NCBI RefSeq assembly: GCF_001467525.1
Contig: NZ_LNXS01000044.1
Location: 1-60,946 of the forward strand
Direction of reading: 5' to 3'
DNA: 60,946 nucleotides
Source of the DNA: Legionella anisa
GTDB taxonomy: Bacteria; Pseudomonadota; Gammaproteobacteria; Legionellales; Legionellaceae
The notes beneath the pieces are model-generated. The model was given only the letters and a program-made list of their open reading frames with translations, made no database searches and was not told the origin of the DNA. This document shows positions 17,801-25,860 of this stretch, piece after piece (positions within the stretch are counted from its first letter, which is position 1; each line of letters begins with the position of its first letter). Both the position numbers and the translations under genes were made by a program.

Positions 17801-17982
17801 TATTGCCGGTGATGTGGGCCACTGGCATTGGAGCGGATGTCATGAAACGCTTGGCTGCACCCATGGTGGGTGGCGTTTTTTCAGCCCTTTTACTGACTCT
17901 CATTGTCATTCCCGTGGTTTATGTGATGTGGCGTTGGCAAGTGGAATTAAAACAACAAGGAAGTCTGACGGAGGCAAAATGA
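14839..17982 (+). CDS. cusA: Heavy-metal RND pump, CusA-like
   Basis: Inner-membrane RND transporter of 1047 residues, the full length for the HME family. Twelve membrane segments are visible in two halves. Family landmarks include the N-terminal RFIVLLFVL, TRMDALPDISDTQVIVYT near residue 34, the M4 segment with GDMVDAAIIMVDNAHK (about 402-417), and DMLTTGIRTAVGIKIFG (about 670), whose Met matches the CusA/SilA methionine region for Cu(I)/Ag(I). It would export ions from periplasm and cytoplasm using the proton gradient. Its stop codon overlaps the ATG of the MBL-fold gene (ATGA), so metal export and RNA-metabolism genes are translated together. Confidence 0.93.
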   Translation: MVERIIEFCARNRFIVLLFVLGLSFMGYVALKNTRMDALPDISDTQVIVYTTWMGRSPDLMEDQVTYPIVTALLSAPKVVAVRGFSDFGFSYVYIIFEDGTDIYWARSRVLEYMSQLAGKLPEGVTPQLGPDATPVGWIYQYALVDENGKHNLAELRTFQDWYLRYWLRAVPGVSEVASVGGFVRQYQVNLDPVKVLAYNLSVPDIIEKIRMSNNDTGGRVVEFSGVEYMIRGRGYIKSTEDIEKIAIGTNANGTPILLRDVATVQLGSDMRRGVVDLNGQGEAVGGIVIMRFGEDVLQVIGRIKEKLKELATAIPEGIKMVPVYDRSNLIQEAISTANWNLIEELVVVGLLIIVFLGHFRSALIPIITLPLAILISFIPIYFLHIGLNIMSIGGIIVAVGDMVDAAIIMVDNAHKRLADWEAKGSPGDRTQVLIDSAKEVGPAIFSSLLVIAISFMPVFTLEAQEGRMFSPLAYTKNLAIFMSALLAITLIPVLLPLLVRGRIIPEQKHPITRLMQAMYAPVLTLALSYRKVVVGVAIVVALATIPLYKLIGAEFMPPLYEGTILYMPVTLPGISVTQATALLQEMDKKLKAFPEVAHVFGKTGRAETSTDPSPFNMMEVIVELKPKEFWRKGVTYENLVAEMDKVLQFPGVSNAWTMPIKARNDMLTTGIRTAVGIKIFGPDIKKIEAIGKEIEMVAKEVKGTSNVYAERVAGGYFLDFQINRDQLARYGLTIMDVNRIIESAVGGENITTTIEGRERYPVNVRYLRELRDDPDKLNRILVKTPSGAEVPIAQLVTLTFRSGPAMVRDENAMLAGYVFIDISGRDIGGYVEELKQAVKAKVKLPPGYTLAWSGQYEFMQRVYERLKIFVPLTLAIIFVLFYFTFRTITETLMVMLGVPFALFGGFLLLYVLGYNMSIAVWVGMIALAGVAAETSAVMLAYLDSDYNEHKEKGLLKTLPDLIQMVHLCAISRIRPMVMAGLANIIGLLPVMWATGIGADVMKRLAAPMVGGVFSALLLTLIVIPVVYVMWRWQVELKQQGSLTEAK

Positions 17983-19340
17983 AATTAACCTTTTTAGGGG
18001 CAACCCAGACGGTCACTGGTTCAAAATATCTTTTGACAGTGAATTCTAGAAAAATTCTTATTGATTGCGGTCTTTTTCAAGGCTATAAAGAATTGCGCTT
18101 GCGTAACTGGGCCCCATTGCCTGTCAATCCAGCCGACATCGATGCGGTGATTGTCACTCATGCGCATATTGACCATACCGGCTATCTTCCCTTGCTCATT
18201 AAAAATGGATTTCAAGGCAAAATTTATGCAACACCTGGCACCAAAGCGCTGTGCTCTATTTTATTACCCGATAGTGGTCATCTCCAGGAAGAAGAAGCAC
18301 GTTTGGCCAACAAATATGGGTTTTCCAAGCATCAACCTGCTTTGCCACTCTATACCGAACAAGAAGCGAGAACGGCATTACACTATTTTGAAACGGTTGA
18401 TTTTAATGCACCGTACCCATTATTTAATGAATTCAGTTTTGAGTTTCATCGCGCAGGCCACATCGTCGGTGCCGCCATGGTTAAAATAAAAACGAAAGAC
18501 CGTTCCATTTTATTTACCGGGGACATCGGGCGGCTTCATGACCCAGTGATGAAAGCGCCTAGCGTTATTCAAGAGGTGGATTATTTGGTGATGGAATCCA
18601 CGTACGGAGATAGATTGCACGATACCATCGATCCTTTACCTCAAATTGGTCAGGTGATTAATCAAACCATCAAACGAGGTGGTTCGGTTATCATTCCAGC
18701 CTTTGCGGTGGGGCGTGCTCAAAGTCTTCTTTATTTTATTTATGAACTGAAGCGCAAAGGAGAGATTCCCAAAGGCGTTCCTGTGTTTTTAGACAGTCCC
18801 ATGGCCATTAATGCCACTCATCTTTTATGCACATATAAAAAAGACCATCATCTAACCGAAGAGCAATGTAAGGGTTTATGCCATGCGGCCACGTATGTGA
18901 ATACGCCTGAAGAGTCCAAAGAGATTGACAGGCACACCATGCCGCAAATCATCATCGCCGCCAGTGGGATGGCTCAAGGTGGTCGCATTCTCCATCATTT
19001 GAAGCGGTTTGCTCCTGATTCCAAAAGCACTCTGTTGTTTACTGGCTTTCAGGCTGGAGGTACTCGTGGTGCCAGGATTGTCAATGGCGAGCGGGAAGTT
19101 AAAATTCATGGCAGTCTTGTTTCCATCCGCGCAAACGTGGTGGTGATGAGCAGCACCTCGGCTCATGCCGATTATCAAGAATTGTTAGAGTGGCTCAAAC
19201 AGTTTGCTCATTCGCCTAAAAAAATATTTATTACGCACGGTGAGCCTCATGGTGCCCAATCTCTTAAAGAGAAAATTGAAAGCCAATTAGGTTTTCCCTG
19301 TACGATCCCTTCTTATCTGCAAGAGGAGGATTTGTCGTGA
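17979..19340 (+). CDS. MBL-fold/beta-CASP RNA-processing hydrolase
   Basis: Protein of 453 residues starting at the ATG that overlaps the cusA stop; a longer frame start inside cusA was rejected. The metal motif HAHIDH is at about 61-66, with further ligands in RAGHIVGAA (about 157) and FTGDIGRL (about 178). A beta-CASP domain and an RMMBL end (SSTSAHADYQELLEW and ITHGEP) follow, as in CPSF73-like ribonucleases of YSH1/RNase J-related type. Two Zn ions would be bound, and the expected activity is RNA endo- or exonuclease. It overlaps the AMP phosphorylase gene by 4 bp. Confidence 0.88.
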   Translation: MKLTFLGATQTVTGSKYLLTVNSRKILIDCGLFQGYKELRLRNWAPLPVNPADIDAVIVTHAHIDHTGYLPLLIKNGFQGKIYATPGTKALCSILLPDSGHLQEEEARLANKYGFSKHQPALPLYTEQEARTALHYFETVDFNAPYPLFNEFSFEFHRAGHIVGAAMVKIKTKDRSILFTGDIGRLHDPVMKAPSVIQEVDYLVMESTYGDRLHDTIDPLPQIGQVINQTIKRGGSVIIPAFAVGRAQSLLYFIYELKRKGEIPKGVPVFLDSPMAINATHLLCTYKKDHHLTEEQCKGLCHAATYVNTPEESKEIDRHTMPQIIIAASGMAQGGRILHHLKRFAPDSKSTLLFTGFQAGGTRGARIVNGEREVKIHGSLVSIRANVVVMSSTSAHADYQELLEWLKQFAHSPKKIFITHGEPHGAQSLKEKIESQLGFPCTIPSYLQEEDLS

Positions 19341-20851
19341 TCCAGAAGGAGCATCATAGGTTGCGTTTAAAGTACTTAGGGATTAAAACCTATCACGAAG
19401 CCATTATCTACATGCGAGAAGATTGCCATGTCTGTCATTCGGAGGGGTTTGAGATTCAAACGCGCATCCAGGTGACTTTGGGCCAGCGCTCGATTATTGC
19501 CACGCTTAATGTCGTGACCTCAGAGCTTTTAAAGCCTGGTGAGGCAAGCTTATCCAATTTTGCGTGGGATTTTCTCAATGCCAAAGAAGGGGATGACATT
19601 CAACTCTCGCATCCTAAACCACTGGAATCCTTAAGCGTTGTACACAGCAAAATTTATGACAAGGAACTCTCATTGGAGCAATTCAAGCTCATTGTTGATG
19701 ATGTGTTAAGTGGTCGACTTTCTGATGTGCAAATCGCTGCTTTTTTAGCGGCAAGTAGCGCAGGTCGTTTAACGAGTACTGAAATCATGAAATTGACCAA
19801 GGCCATGATGGACAGTGGTGAGCGCTTATCCTGGCCTTCACCACTCGTAGTGGATAAACATTGTGTGGGAGGATTGCCGGGAAATCGCACCACCTTGATT
19901 ATCGTACCTATTGTGGCGGCTTTTGGTTTGACCATCCCCAAAACCTCCTCTAGGGCGATTACATCTCCTGCGGGAACCGCAGATACGATGGAGGCTTTAG
20001 CACCGGTACACTTAAGCCCGAAGGCCATGCGCCACGTGGTTGAAAAAGAAAACGGCTGTATTGTATGGGGAGGGGCGGTGAGTTTAAGTCCTGCCGATGA
20101 CGTGCTTATTCGCGTGGAACGTGCTCTTGATTTAGACAGTGAAGGGCAAATGGTTGCTTCTATTCTTTCTAAAAAGATTGCATCAGGTGCAACGCATGCG
20201 GTCATTGATATTCCAGTAGGGCCTACTGCCAAAGTGAGAAACCAGGCCATGGCGTTACTTCTTAAGCAATCCCTTGAAGAAGTAGCAAAACAGTTAGGTC
20301 TTGTTGTTCAGGTGTTATGTACTGATGGTTCACAACCGGTAGGACATGGTATTGGTCCATCCTTGGAAGCCCGCGATGTCTTGGCGGTGTTACAAGGGTT
20401 GCCTCATGCCCCTCATGATTTGCGCGACAGGGCGTTGACGATTGCAGGAGCAGCGCTGGAGTTTTCTCCCAAGGTATCTCCTGGATCAGGAAAAGACGTT
20501 GCTGAGCAATTATTGGTGAGTGGGCAAGCATTTAAAAAATTTCAAGCCATTTGTGAGGCGCAGGGCGGGATAAGGGAGTTGAAGAAGGCGCCTTTTAGTT
20601 ATCCTATAGTGGCTCAAAAAACGGGTAACGTCGCGATGATTGATAATCGGAAATTGGCCCAGGTGGCCAAGTTGGCTGGAGCGCCTCACTCGAAATCCGC
20701 AGGCGTGGACTTGCACGTTCATGTTAATACCCAAGTGGAACAAGGCGAGCCTTTGTTTACGATTCATTCGGAGTCTTCAGGGGAACTTAACTACGCCTGC
20801 GATTTTCTGCGCGGCAAACCCGAAGTCATTATTTTAGGAGAAAAGCCTTGA
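19337..20851 (+). CDS. AMP phosphorylase-like (thymidine phosphorylase family) enzyme
   Basis: Protein of 504 residues starting with GTG overlapping the previous stop. Long archaeal-type AMP phosphorylases have this size, whereas DeoA is about 440. It has an N-terminal beta domain (about 1-85) absent from DeoA, the glycosyl-transferase core with DKHCVGGLPGNRTT (about 173) and KTSSRAITSPAGTADTME (about 202), and the C-terminal PYNP domain (about 420-490). Known family members convert an NMP plus phosphate to a base and ribose 1,5-bisphosphate. Neither a ribose-1,5-bisphosphate isomerase nor RuBisCO is seen, so the product's fate would differ from that in Archaea. It overlaps the next gene by 4 bp. 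Confidence 0.85.
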   Translation: MIQKEHHRLRLKYLGIKTYHEAIIYMREDCHVCHSEGFEIQTRIQVTLGQRSIIATLNVVTSELLKPGEASLSNFAWDFLNAKEGDDIQLSHPKPLESLSVVHSKIYDKELSLEQFKLIVDDVLSGRLSDVQIAAFLAASSAGRLTSTEIMKLTKAMMDSGERLSWPSPLVVDKHCVGGLPGNRTTLIIVPIVAAFGLTIPKTSSRAITSPAGTADTMEALAPVHLSPKAMRHVVEKENGCIVWGGAVSLSPADDVLIRVERALDLDSEGQMVASILSKKIASGATHAVIDIPVGPTAKVRNQAMALLLKQSLEEVAKQLGLVVQVLCTDGSQPVGHGIGPSLEARDVLAVLQGLPHAPHDLRDRALTIAGAALEFSPKVSPGSGKDVAEQLLVSGQAFKKFQAICEAQGGIRELKKAPFSYPIVAQKTGNVAMIDNRKLAQVAKLAGAPHSKSAGVDLHVHVNTQVEQGEPLFTIHSESSGELNYACDFLRGKPEVIILGEKP

Positions 20852-21753
20852 AGCCTATCTTATTTTCATTATTTGATGCTTCAGACCTTTTTAGACGATT
20901 ACAAGAGACACTGCACGTGGAGGTGGGGGACGTCATCTTGCATCGTTTCCCGGATACGGAGTGCTATGTCAGAATCAATACCCACATTAAAAATCGCAAC
21001 CTGATTGTGGTGGACAGCTTAAACCGACCTGATGAAAAAATACTCCCTTTGTTGTTTTTTGCCAAAACAGCCAAAGAATTAGGTGCTAAAACAATTGGTT
21101 TAATTGCCCCTTACCTTCCCTATTTGCGTCAAGACACGCGTTTTCATGAGGGCGAGGGAATCACCTCGCGTTATTTTGCTGAAATGCTATCCACAACATT
21201 TGACTGGTTGATGACTGTTGACCCTCATTTGCATCGCTATCACTCGTTAGCTGAAATTTACACCATACCTACTTTTGTTTTGCATGCCACCACCGCTATC
21301 GCCTCCTGGATTAAAAACAGTATTAAGAAACCAGTGATTATTGGTCCTGATAGCGAAAGTGAGCAATGGGTTGCTGATATTGCAGAAAAAGGCCATTTTC
21401 CCTATGTGGTTTTGGAAAAAGTTCGCCATGGTGATAAAGAGGTTGCTGTTTCTGTGCCAACTACGCTTAAGTTGGAATCTTCAACTCCAGTATTGGTGGA
21501 TGACATTATTTCCACCGCCAGAACCATGGTGGAGACGGTGACACATTTACAAAAGGCCGGAGTTCAGTCCGTGATTTGTATTGGGGTGCATGCGCTTTTT
21601 GCAGAAGAGGCCTATTCTTTATTATCGGGGATAGAAGGTGTGACAATCATCACGTGTAACACCATTCCTTATATCACTAATGCGATTGACGTAAGTGATT
21701 TGATTGCAAAGACTTTAGTAAAAAATGAACTCGCCAAGGCGTTAAAAAAGTAA
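20848..21753 (+). CDS. Ribose-phosphate pyrophosphokinase-like enzyme
   Basis: Protein of 301 residues starting with TTG (overlap TTGA). Two phosphoribosyltransferase-like halves are seen: FPDTECYVRI near residue 34, DPHLHRYHSL near 125 in place of the usual DLHxxQIQGFF, and LVDDIISTARTM near 216 for the PRPP loop (canonical DDMIDTAGT). The catalytic flexible loop region is short. These deviations mark the secondary Prs type often placed beside AMP phosphorylase. It could make PRPP from ribose 5-phosphate or act on ribose 1,5-bisphosphate; the second is speculation. Confidence 0.85.
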   Translation: MKPILFSLFDASDLFRRLQETLHVEVGDVILHRFPDTECYVRINTHIKNRNLIVVDSLNRPDEKILPLLFFAKTAKELGAKTIGLIAPYLPYLRQDTRFHEGEGITSRYFAEMLSTTFDWLMTVDPHLHRYHSLAEIYTIPTFVLHATTAIASWIKNSIKKPVIIGPDSESEQWVADIAEKGHFPYVVLEKVRHGDKEVAVSVPTTLKLESSTPVLVDDIISTARTMVETVTHLQKAGVQSVICIGVHALFAEEAYSLLSGIEGVTIITCNTIPYITNAIDVSDLIAKTLVKNELAKALKK

Positions 21754-21790
21754 GGATGAAAAAATGTGTTTATTGACGAAGGAGTGTCCT

Positions 21791-21961
21791 ATGTCGCTGT
21801 TTAAACGAATCAGGGGTATCGGAATGGTCATTGGATTTTCGGCCATTTTCTTTTTGAACTCTTGTAATCATGCTGTGAAACAGAGTTCGCAAGAGACGGA
21901 TGGGGGCTATGGAGGGCACAGTGCGGGTGGACATGGCGGTCATGGTGGCGTCGGGCATTAA
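21791..21961 (+). CDS. Micro-lipoprotein with Gly/His tail (type 2)
   Basis: Protein of 56 residues from the ATG at 21791 (GGAG six bases upstream). An in-frame ATG 27 bp earlier lacks a ribosome site. A basic start and hydrophobic helix lead to FFLNSC, a lipobox-like end with Cys25, then a linker and a tail with repeated GGH units (GGHSAGGHGGHGGVGH). The tail should bind Cu or Zn. It lies between the PRPP synthetase-like gene and the Cu(I) ATPase gene on the same strand, consistent with a copper role. Confidence 0.68.
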   Translation: MSLFKRIRGIGMVIGFSAIFFLNSCNHAVKQSSQETDGGYGGHSAGGHGGHGGVGH

Positions 21962-21962
21962 A

Positions 21963-22108
21963 TAGACTTCTTTCGAAACTCTACTGCAGCGGCAAAGTAC
22001 TTCGTCGATGCGGTGCTCGAATCCTCATGTGACTGCGTGTACACTCCGGTTCTGCGCTCCGTTTCTCCTCGCACTTCGCTCACTGCAGCGAGTTTCGAAA
22101 GAAGTCTA
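21963..22108. repeat. 146-bp palindromic element with 19-bp perfect terminal inverted repeats
   Basis: The left end tagacttctttcgaaactc (21963-21981) is exactly the reverse complement of the right end at 22090-22108, and CTGCAG occurs just inside both ends. The inner part has no gene with a ribosome site, although a minus-strand frame runs through it. The structure is that of a MITE or a dispersed palindromic repeat. I believe copies are common in Legionella genomes. It sits between the lipoprotein stop and the Cu(I) ATPase gene, and its arms could form a long stem in the mRNA. Confidence 0.75.
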
Positions 22109-22128
22109 ATAATTAAAATAGGTGACTC

Positions 22129-24345
22129 ATGAAACAAAACCCTCATCAAGGACATCCTAATTCAGGTAAAGAGCATGCTTCTTGTCATCAGGAGCATAAG
22201 ACACTCAAGCCTCCTGTGCCTTTATCCAAAAGGGAAGGTTCAATTGTTTATACGTGCTCCATGCATCCAGAAATTCGCCAGTCTGCCCCTGGTAATTGCC
22301 CTCTTTGTGGCATGGCTTTAGAGCCGGAAACGGTGATGGTTTCGGAAGCTGCGAGCCCTGAGTATCTTGATATGAGGCGTCGATTTTGGATTGCGTTGAT
22401 TTTGACGGTGCCTGTTGTGATATTGGAGATGGGTGGACATGGTTTGAAGCATTTTATTTCTGGCGATGTTTCCAGTTGGATTCAATTACTTCTTGCCACA
22501 CCGGTGGTTTTATGGGGCGGCTGGCCTTTTTTCAAACGTGGTTGGCAATCTCTAAAAACACACCAATTAAATATGTTTACCTTGATTGCTATGGGCATTG
22601 GTGTGGCATGGGCTTACAGTGTGGTGGCTGTTCTTTGGCCAGGCGTATTTCCCCAAGCGTTTCGAAATCAGGAAGGGGTGGTCGCTGTGTATTTTGAAGC
22701 GGCAGCAGTGATTACAACGCTCGTCTTATTAGGGCAAGTGCTGGAACTCAAAGCGCGAGAGCAAACGGGTAGTGCCATCCGTGCTTTGTTGAAATTGGCT
22801 CCTGAAAGTGCACATCTTATTAAAGAGGATGGCAGTGAAGAAGAAGTATCGCTCGACAAGGTTCAGGTTGGGGATAAATTGCGAGTTCGTCCGGGTGAAA
22901 AAATACCAGTGGATGGGGATGTGCTGGAAGGGCGAAGTTTTGTCGATGAGTCTATGGTGACAGGTGAACCTATTCCGGTGACTAAAGAAGCAGGGGCAAA
23001 AGTCATTGGAGCGACGATGAACCAGACGGGTAGTTTTGTGATGAGCGCATTGCATGTGGGCAGTGATACCATGCTTGCTCGTATTGTCCAAATGGTGAGT
23101 GAAGCACAAAGAAGTCGTGCTCCTATTCAACGATTAGCGGATACCGTTTCGGGATGGTTTGTTCCCGCAGTGATTTTGGTTGCCCTATTGTCTTTTATTC
23201 TATGGGCCTTGCTAGGTCCACAGCCGTCATTGAGTTATGGTTTAATTGCCGCTGTATCAGTACTTATTATTGCGTGCCCTTGTGCTCTTGGTTTGGCAAC
23301 ACCCATGTCCATCATGGTAGGGGTTGGAAAAGGAGCCCAAAATGGGGTTTTAATTAAAAATGCCGAAAGCTTGGAGCGCATGGAAAAGGTCAATACGTTA
23401 GTGGTTGATAAAACAGGTACTCTAACGGAGGGGCGTCCTAAACTGACCCGCATTGTGACTGACGATGAATTTGATGAAGAGGTTATTTTAGGGTTTGCGG
23501 CTACTCTTGAGCATCAAAGTGAGCATCCTCTGGGTCATGCTATCGTAGTGGCTGCGAAAGAAAAGCAGTTGTCCTTTGGCTCAGTGGACGACTTTGAAGC
23601 ACCTACTGGAAAGGGGGTCATCGGGAAGGTCAATGGTCATCGCATTGCCATTGGTAATGCCAAATTAATGCAAGAGCATGGAAGTGACAATGTTGACCTT
23701 CTTGAACGAGCGGATGAGCTTCGCGCTCAAGGTGCCTCAGTCATGTTCATGGCAGTGGATGGTAAAACGGCGGCTCTTCTGGTGGTAGAAGATCCCATTA
23801 AATCGACTACCCCAGAAACCATTCACGAGTTGCAGCAAAGCGGTATTGAGATTGTGATGCTCACCGGAGACAGCAAAAAAACAGCTGAAGCGGTAGCGAG
23901 TCAATTGGGTATAAAGAAAGTGGTGGCTGAAATCATGCCGGAGGATAAGAGCCGTATTGTAGGTGAATTAAAAGAAAAAGGTCTCATTGTGGCTATGGCA
24001 GGGGATGGGGTCAATGATGCCCCAGCACTTGCAAAAGCAGACATTGGTATTGCCATGGGAACGGGTACCGATGTGGCCATTGAAAGTGCTGGCATTACTC
24101 TACTGCATGGGGATTTGCGTGGTATTGCCAAGGCTCGTCATTTGTCAGAAAATACGATGAGTAATATACGTCAAAATCTCTTCTTCGCATTTATTTACAA
24201 CATGCTAGGTGTTCCATTGGCAGCGGGTATTTTGTATCCACTGACCGGCTTACTTTTAAGTCCTATCATTGCGGCACTTGCTATGGCGCTTTCTTCCGTG
24301 TCAGTTATTGTTAATGCGCTTAGGTTGCGGCGGTTAATATTATGA
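22129..24345 (+). CDS. copA: Cu(I)/Ag(I)-exporting P1B-1 ATPase
   Basis: P-type ATPase of 738 residues. Instead of a CxxC HMA domain it has a His-rich start and a heavy-metal binding domain (YTCSMHPEI... [11 protein letters not shown], about 41-66). Eight membrane helices are expected. ACPCALG in M6 (about 382-388), DKTGTLTEG (Asp near 426), the SEHPLGHAI motif (His-Pro) and [13 protein letters not shown] (about 624-636) are present. M7 has [11 protein letters not shown] and M8 [12 protein letters not shown], the signature of Cu(I) transport. AGGTGA lies before the ATG. It would move Cu(I) from cytoplasm to periplasm, where the RND pumps and oxidase act. Confidence 0.95.
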   Translation: MKQNPHQGHPNSGKEHASCHQEHKTLKPPVPLSKREGSIVYTCSMHPEIRQSAPGNCPLCGMALEPETVMVSEAASPEYLDMRRRFWIALILTVPVVILEMGGHGLKHFISGDVSSWIQLLLATPVVLWGGWPFFKRGWQSLKTHQLNMFTLIAMGIGVAWAYSVVAVLWPGVFPQAFRNQEGVVAVYFEAAAVITTLVLLGQVLELKAREQTGSAIRALLKLAPESAHLIKEDGSEEEVSLDKVQVGDKLRVRPGEKIPVDGDVLEGRSFVDESMVTGEPIPVTKEAGAKVIGATMNQTGSFVMSALHVGSDTMLARIVQMVSEAQRSRAPIQRLADTVSGWFVPAVILVALLSFILWALLGPQPSLSYGLIAAVSVLIIACPCALGLATPMSIMVGVGKGAQNGVLIKNAESLERMEKVNTLVVDKTGTLTEGRPKLTRIVTDDEFDEEVILGFAATLEHQSEHPLGHAIVVAAKEKQLSFGSVDDFEAPTGKGVIGKVNGHRIAIGNAKLMQEHGSDNVDLLERADELRAQGASVMFMAVDGKTAALLVVEDPIKSTTPETIHELQQSGIEIVMLTGDSKKTAEAVASQLGIKKVVAEIMPEDKSRIVGELKEKGLIVAMAGDGVNDAPALAKADIGIAMGTGTDVAIESAGITLLHGDLRGIAKARHLSENTMSNIRQNLFFAFIYNMLGVPLAAGILYPLTGLLLSPIIAALAMALSSVSVIVNALRLRRLIL

Positions 24346-24427
24346 AAAAAAAAGACTATTGATGAAAGAAAAGAAAAAAAGTAGATCTATACTAAGGGGA
24401 GTAGTTGGCTTTTTGTAAGGCAAAATC

Positions 24428-25309
24428 ATGGTTATTCCAGTTTTTATGATACTGTTTGGCATCGGTTTTCTCATTAATGGAGCCTACTTAGTTAATCGAT
24501 TATTACAACAAACGAATCATTACCGCTGGCAATGGCTGACTTATCTTGTTTTTATTAGCTTCTTTATTCTAAGTTATTCGGCCAGCATTGTTTATGGCCT
24601 TTTGGTCGATCCCCACTGTCTTAATTATTTTTACGCCACTGTGTTTTTACTGGGTGCCACCACTATTGATTCATCGTGTCATCTCATGACCAAGACGATG
24701 CAAAAAATGGAATTGATGGATGACTTTAAAAATCGCTATGAAACGTTACGAGATCATGCGACTTATGATTCGCTGACGGGTTGTAATAACCGGGAATATC
24801 TTTTTGAGATGTTGAATACGCGTTTCCAACAAATACAACTCCATGGCGGTGAAGTCGTTGTCCTCTTTATCGATTTAGACCGATTTAAGGCAGTGAATGA
24901 TCGGTTTGGTCATGATGCGGGGGATACTGTTTTGCAAACCTTTGGCCAACTCCTAAGGCAGCGTTTGCGAAAAGGTGATGTGGTGGCGCGTTATGGTGGG
25001 GATGAATTTATTGTGTTGATGGAAAATACCTCTTTAGGTGAGGCCAAGAAGATTGCTGAACATCTTGCGACGGTTGCTACTCAATCCATTAATGCAGGCC
25101 CATTAGACACGCTGGATTTAGGTTGTTCTATTGGCATTACTCAAATGAGCCGTCACTCGGCCTCAGTGAATGCCGCTATTAAAGAAGCGGATTTGGCCTG
25201 TTATGCGGCCAAGCAACGAAAAGTAAATGGTGCTGTTTGTGTCTACAGTCCAATGCTTGCGACAACAAGCAATCACATCGTTTCTTGTGTCAAGCAAATG
25301 ACCGAATAG
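24428..25309 (+). CDS. Membrane diguanylate cyclase (GGDEF)
   Basis: Protein of 293 residues with three likely membrane segments in the first 90 residues, a short coiled region and a C-terminal GGDEF domain (about 118-285). The active site RYGGDEF is intact (about 188-194), and the metal Asp is seen in FIDLDRFKAVND. RKGD at 181-184, five residues before GGDEF, is a complete inhibitory I-site, so the enzyme should be active and limited by product. It makes c-di-GMP from GTP. The input domain has no recognisable ligand motif. It stands alone 82 bp after copA and may respond to membrane or metal stress. Confidence 0.92.
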   Translation: MVIPVFMILFGIGFLINGAYLVNRLLQQTNHYRWQWLTYLVFISFFILSYSASIVYGLLVDPHCLNYFYATVFLLGATTIDSSCHLMTKTMQKMELMDDFKNRYETLRDHATYDSLTGCNNREYLFEMLNTRFQQIQLHGGEVVVLFIDLDRFKAVNDRFGHDAGDTVLQTFGQLLRQRLRKGDVVARYGGDEFIVLMENTSLGEAKKIAEHLATVATQSINAGPLDTLDLGCSIGITQMSRHSASVNAAIKEADLACYAAKQRKVNGAVCVYSPMLATTSNHIVSCVKQMTE

Positions 25310-25461
25310 AACGTGGATGCACATCACAACAAGCCTGTTCGTGCGATAACTAGTCGCTGTTCTATGTTGGATATCGCTTCAGTCTTTATTAGTACCCGTC
25401 TTGTTTAATCCTATGGGATAGTAGATACTGAACTAAAGAATAATAAAAAAGGTATTGATTC

Positions 25462-25839
25462 ATGACTCACTCTCTAATGAAATGCGCACTACTATTCATC
25501 GTTCCTGCTGTTCTTATGGGTTGTTCTTACAATGCCAAACTCACGCCAGAAGGCGAAAAAGTGACCCTTCTTAAAGCAGAAAAACGCTTAAAAACATGCA
25601 CTTTTTTAGGGGAAGTCAGAGCGTACGATCGCAATGGCATGAGCCAATCCTATCAATCCCATGAACATTTGATTCAGGATGAGCTGAATATCCTAAGAAA
25701 CAAAGCCGCTCTTTTAGGGGCGAATACGCTTTTCGTTAACGAACATCAGCAAACTTATGAAGGCAATCCCAAAAATGATTTCGTAGCAGATCATTGGATG
25801 GTGGGTCGGGCTTACCAGTGTAAGGCCGCAATGCAATAA
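25462..25839 (+). CDS. DUF4156 lipoprotein
   Basis: Protein of 125 residues. A signal peptide with lipobox VLMGC (Cys21) leads to SYNAKLTPEGEKV, an early marker of DUF4156 lipoproteins. Two later Cys (in LKTCTFLGEV and AYQCKA) and LRNKAALLGANTLFV in the middle agree with this family, which resembles RcsF in fold. It is probably anchored in the outer membrane with a possible disulfide. A role as envelope sensor is possible but not shown. It is 21 bp before the second TolC-family gene and may be its operon leader. Confidence 0.8.
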   Translation: MTHSLMKCALLFIVPAVLMGCSYNAKLTPEGEKVTLLKAEKRLKTCTFLGEVRAYDRNGMSQSYQSHEHLIQDELNILRNKAALLGANTLFVNEHQQTYEGNPKNDFVADHWMVGRAYQCKAAMQ

Positions 25840-25860
25840 CTCTTTTGAAGTCTGACAGTT

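Noticed and set aside
17742..17978. Longer start for the MBL-fold gene inside cusA
   Set aside because: The extra 79 residues are out-of-frame cusA sequence without family likeness, and the ATG at 17979 gives the normal MKLTFLGA start of the family.
21958..22155. Minus-strand frame of 65 codons through the palindromic element
   Set aside because: It lies inside the 146-bp inverted-repeat element, has no convincing ribosome site and overlaps the copA start. It is most likely a product of the repeat.
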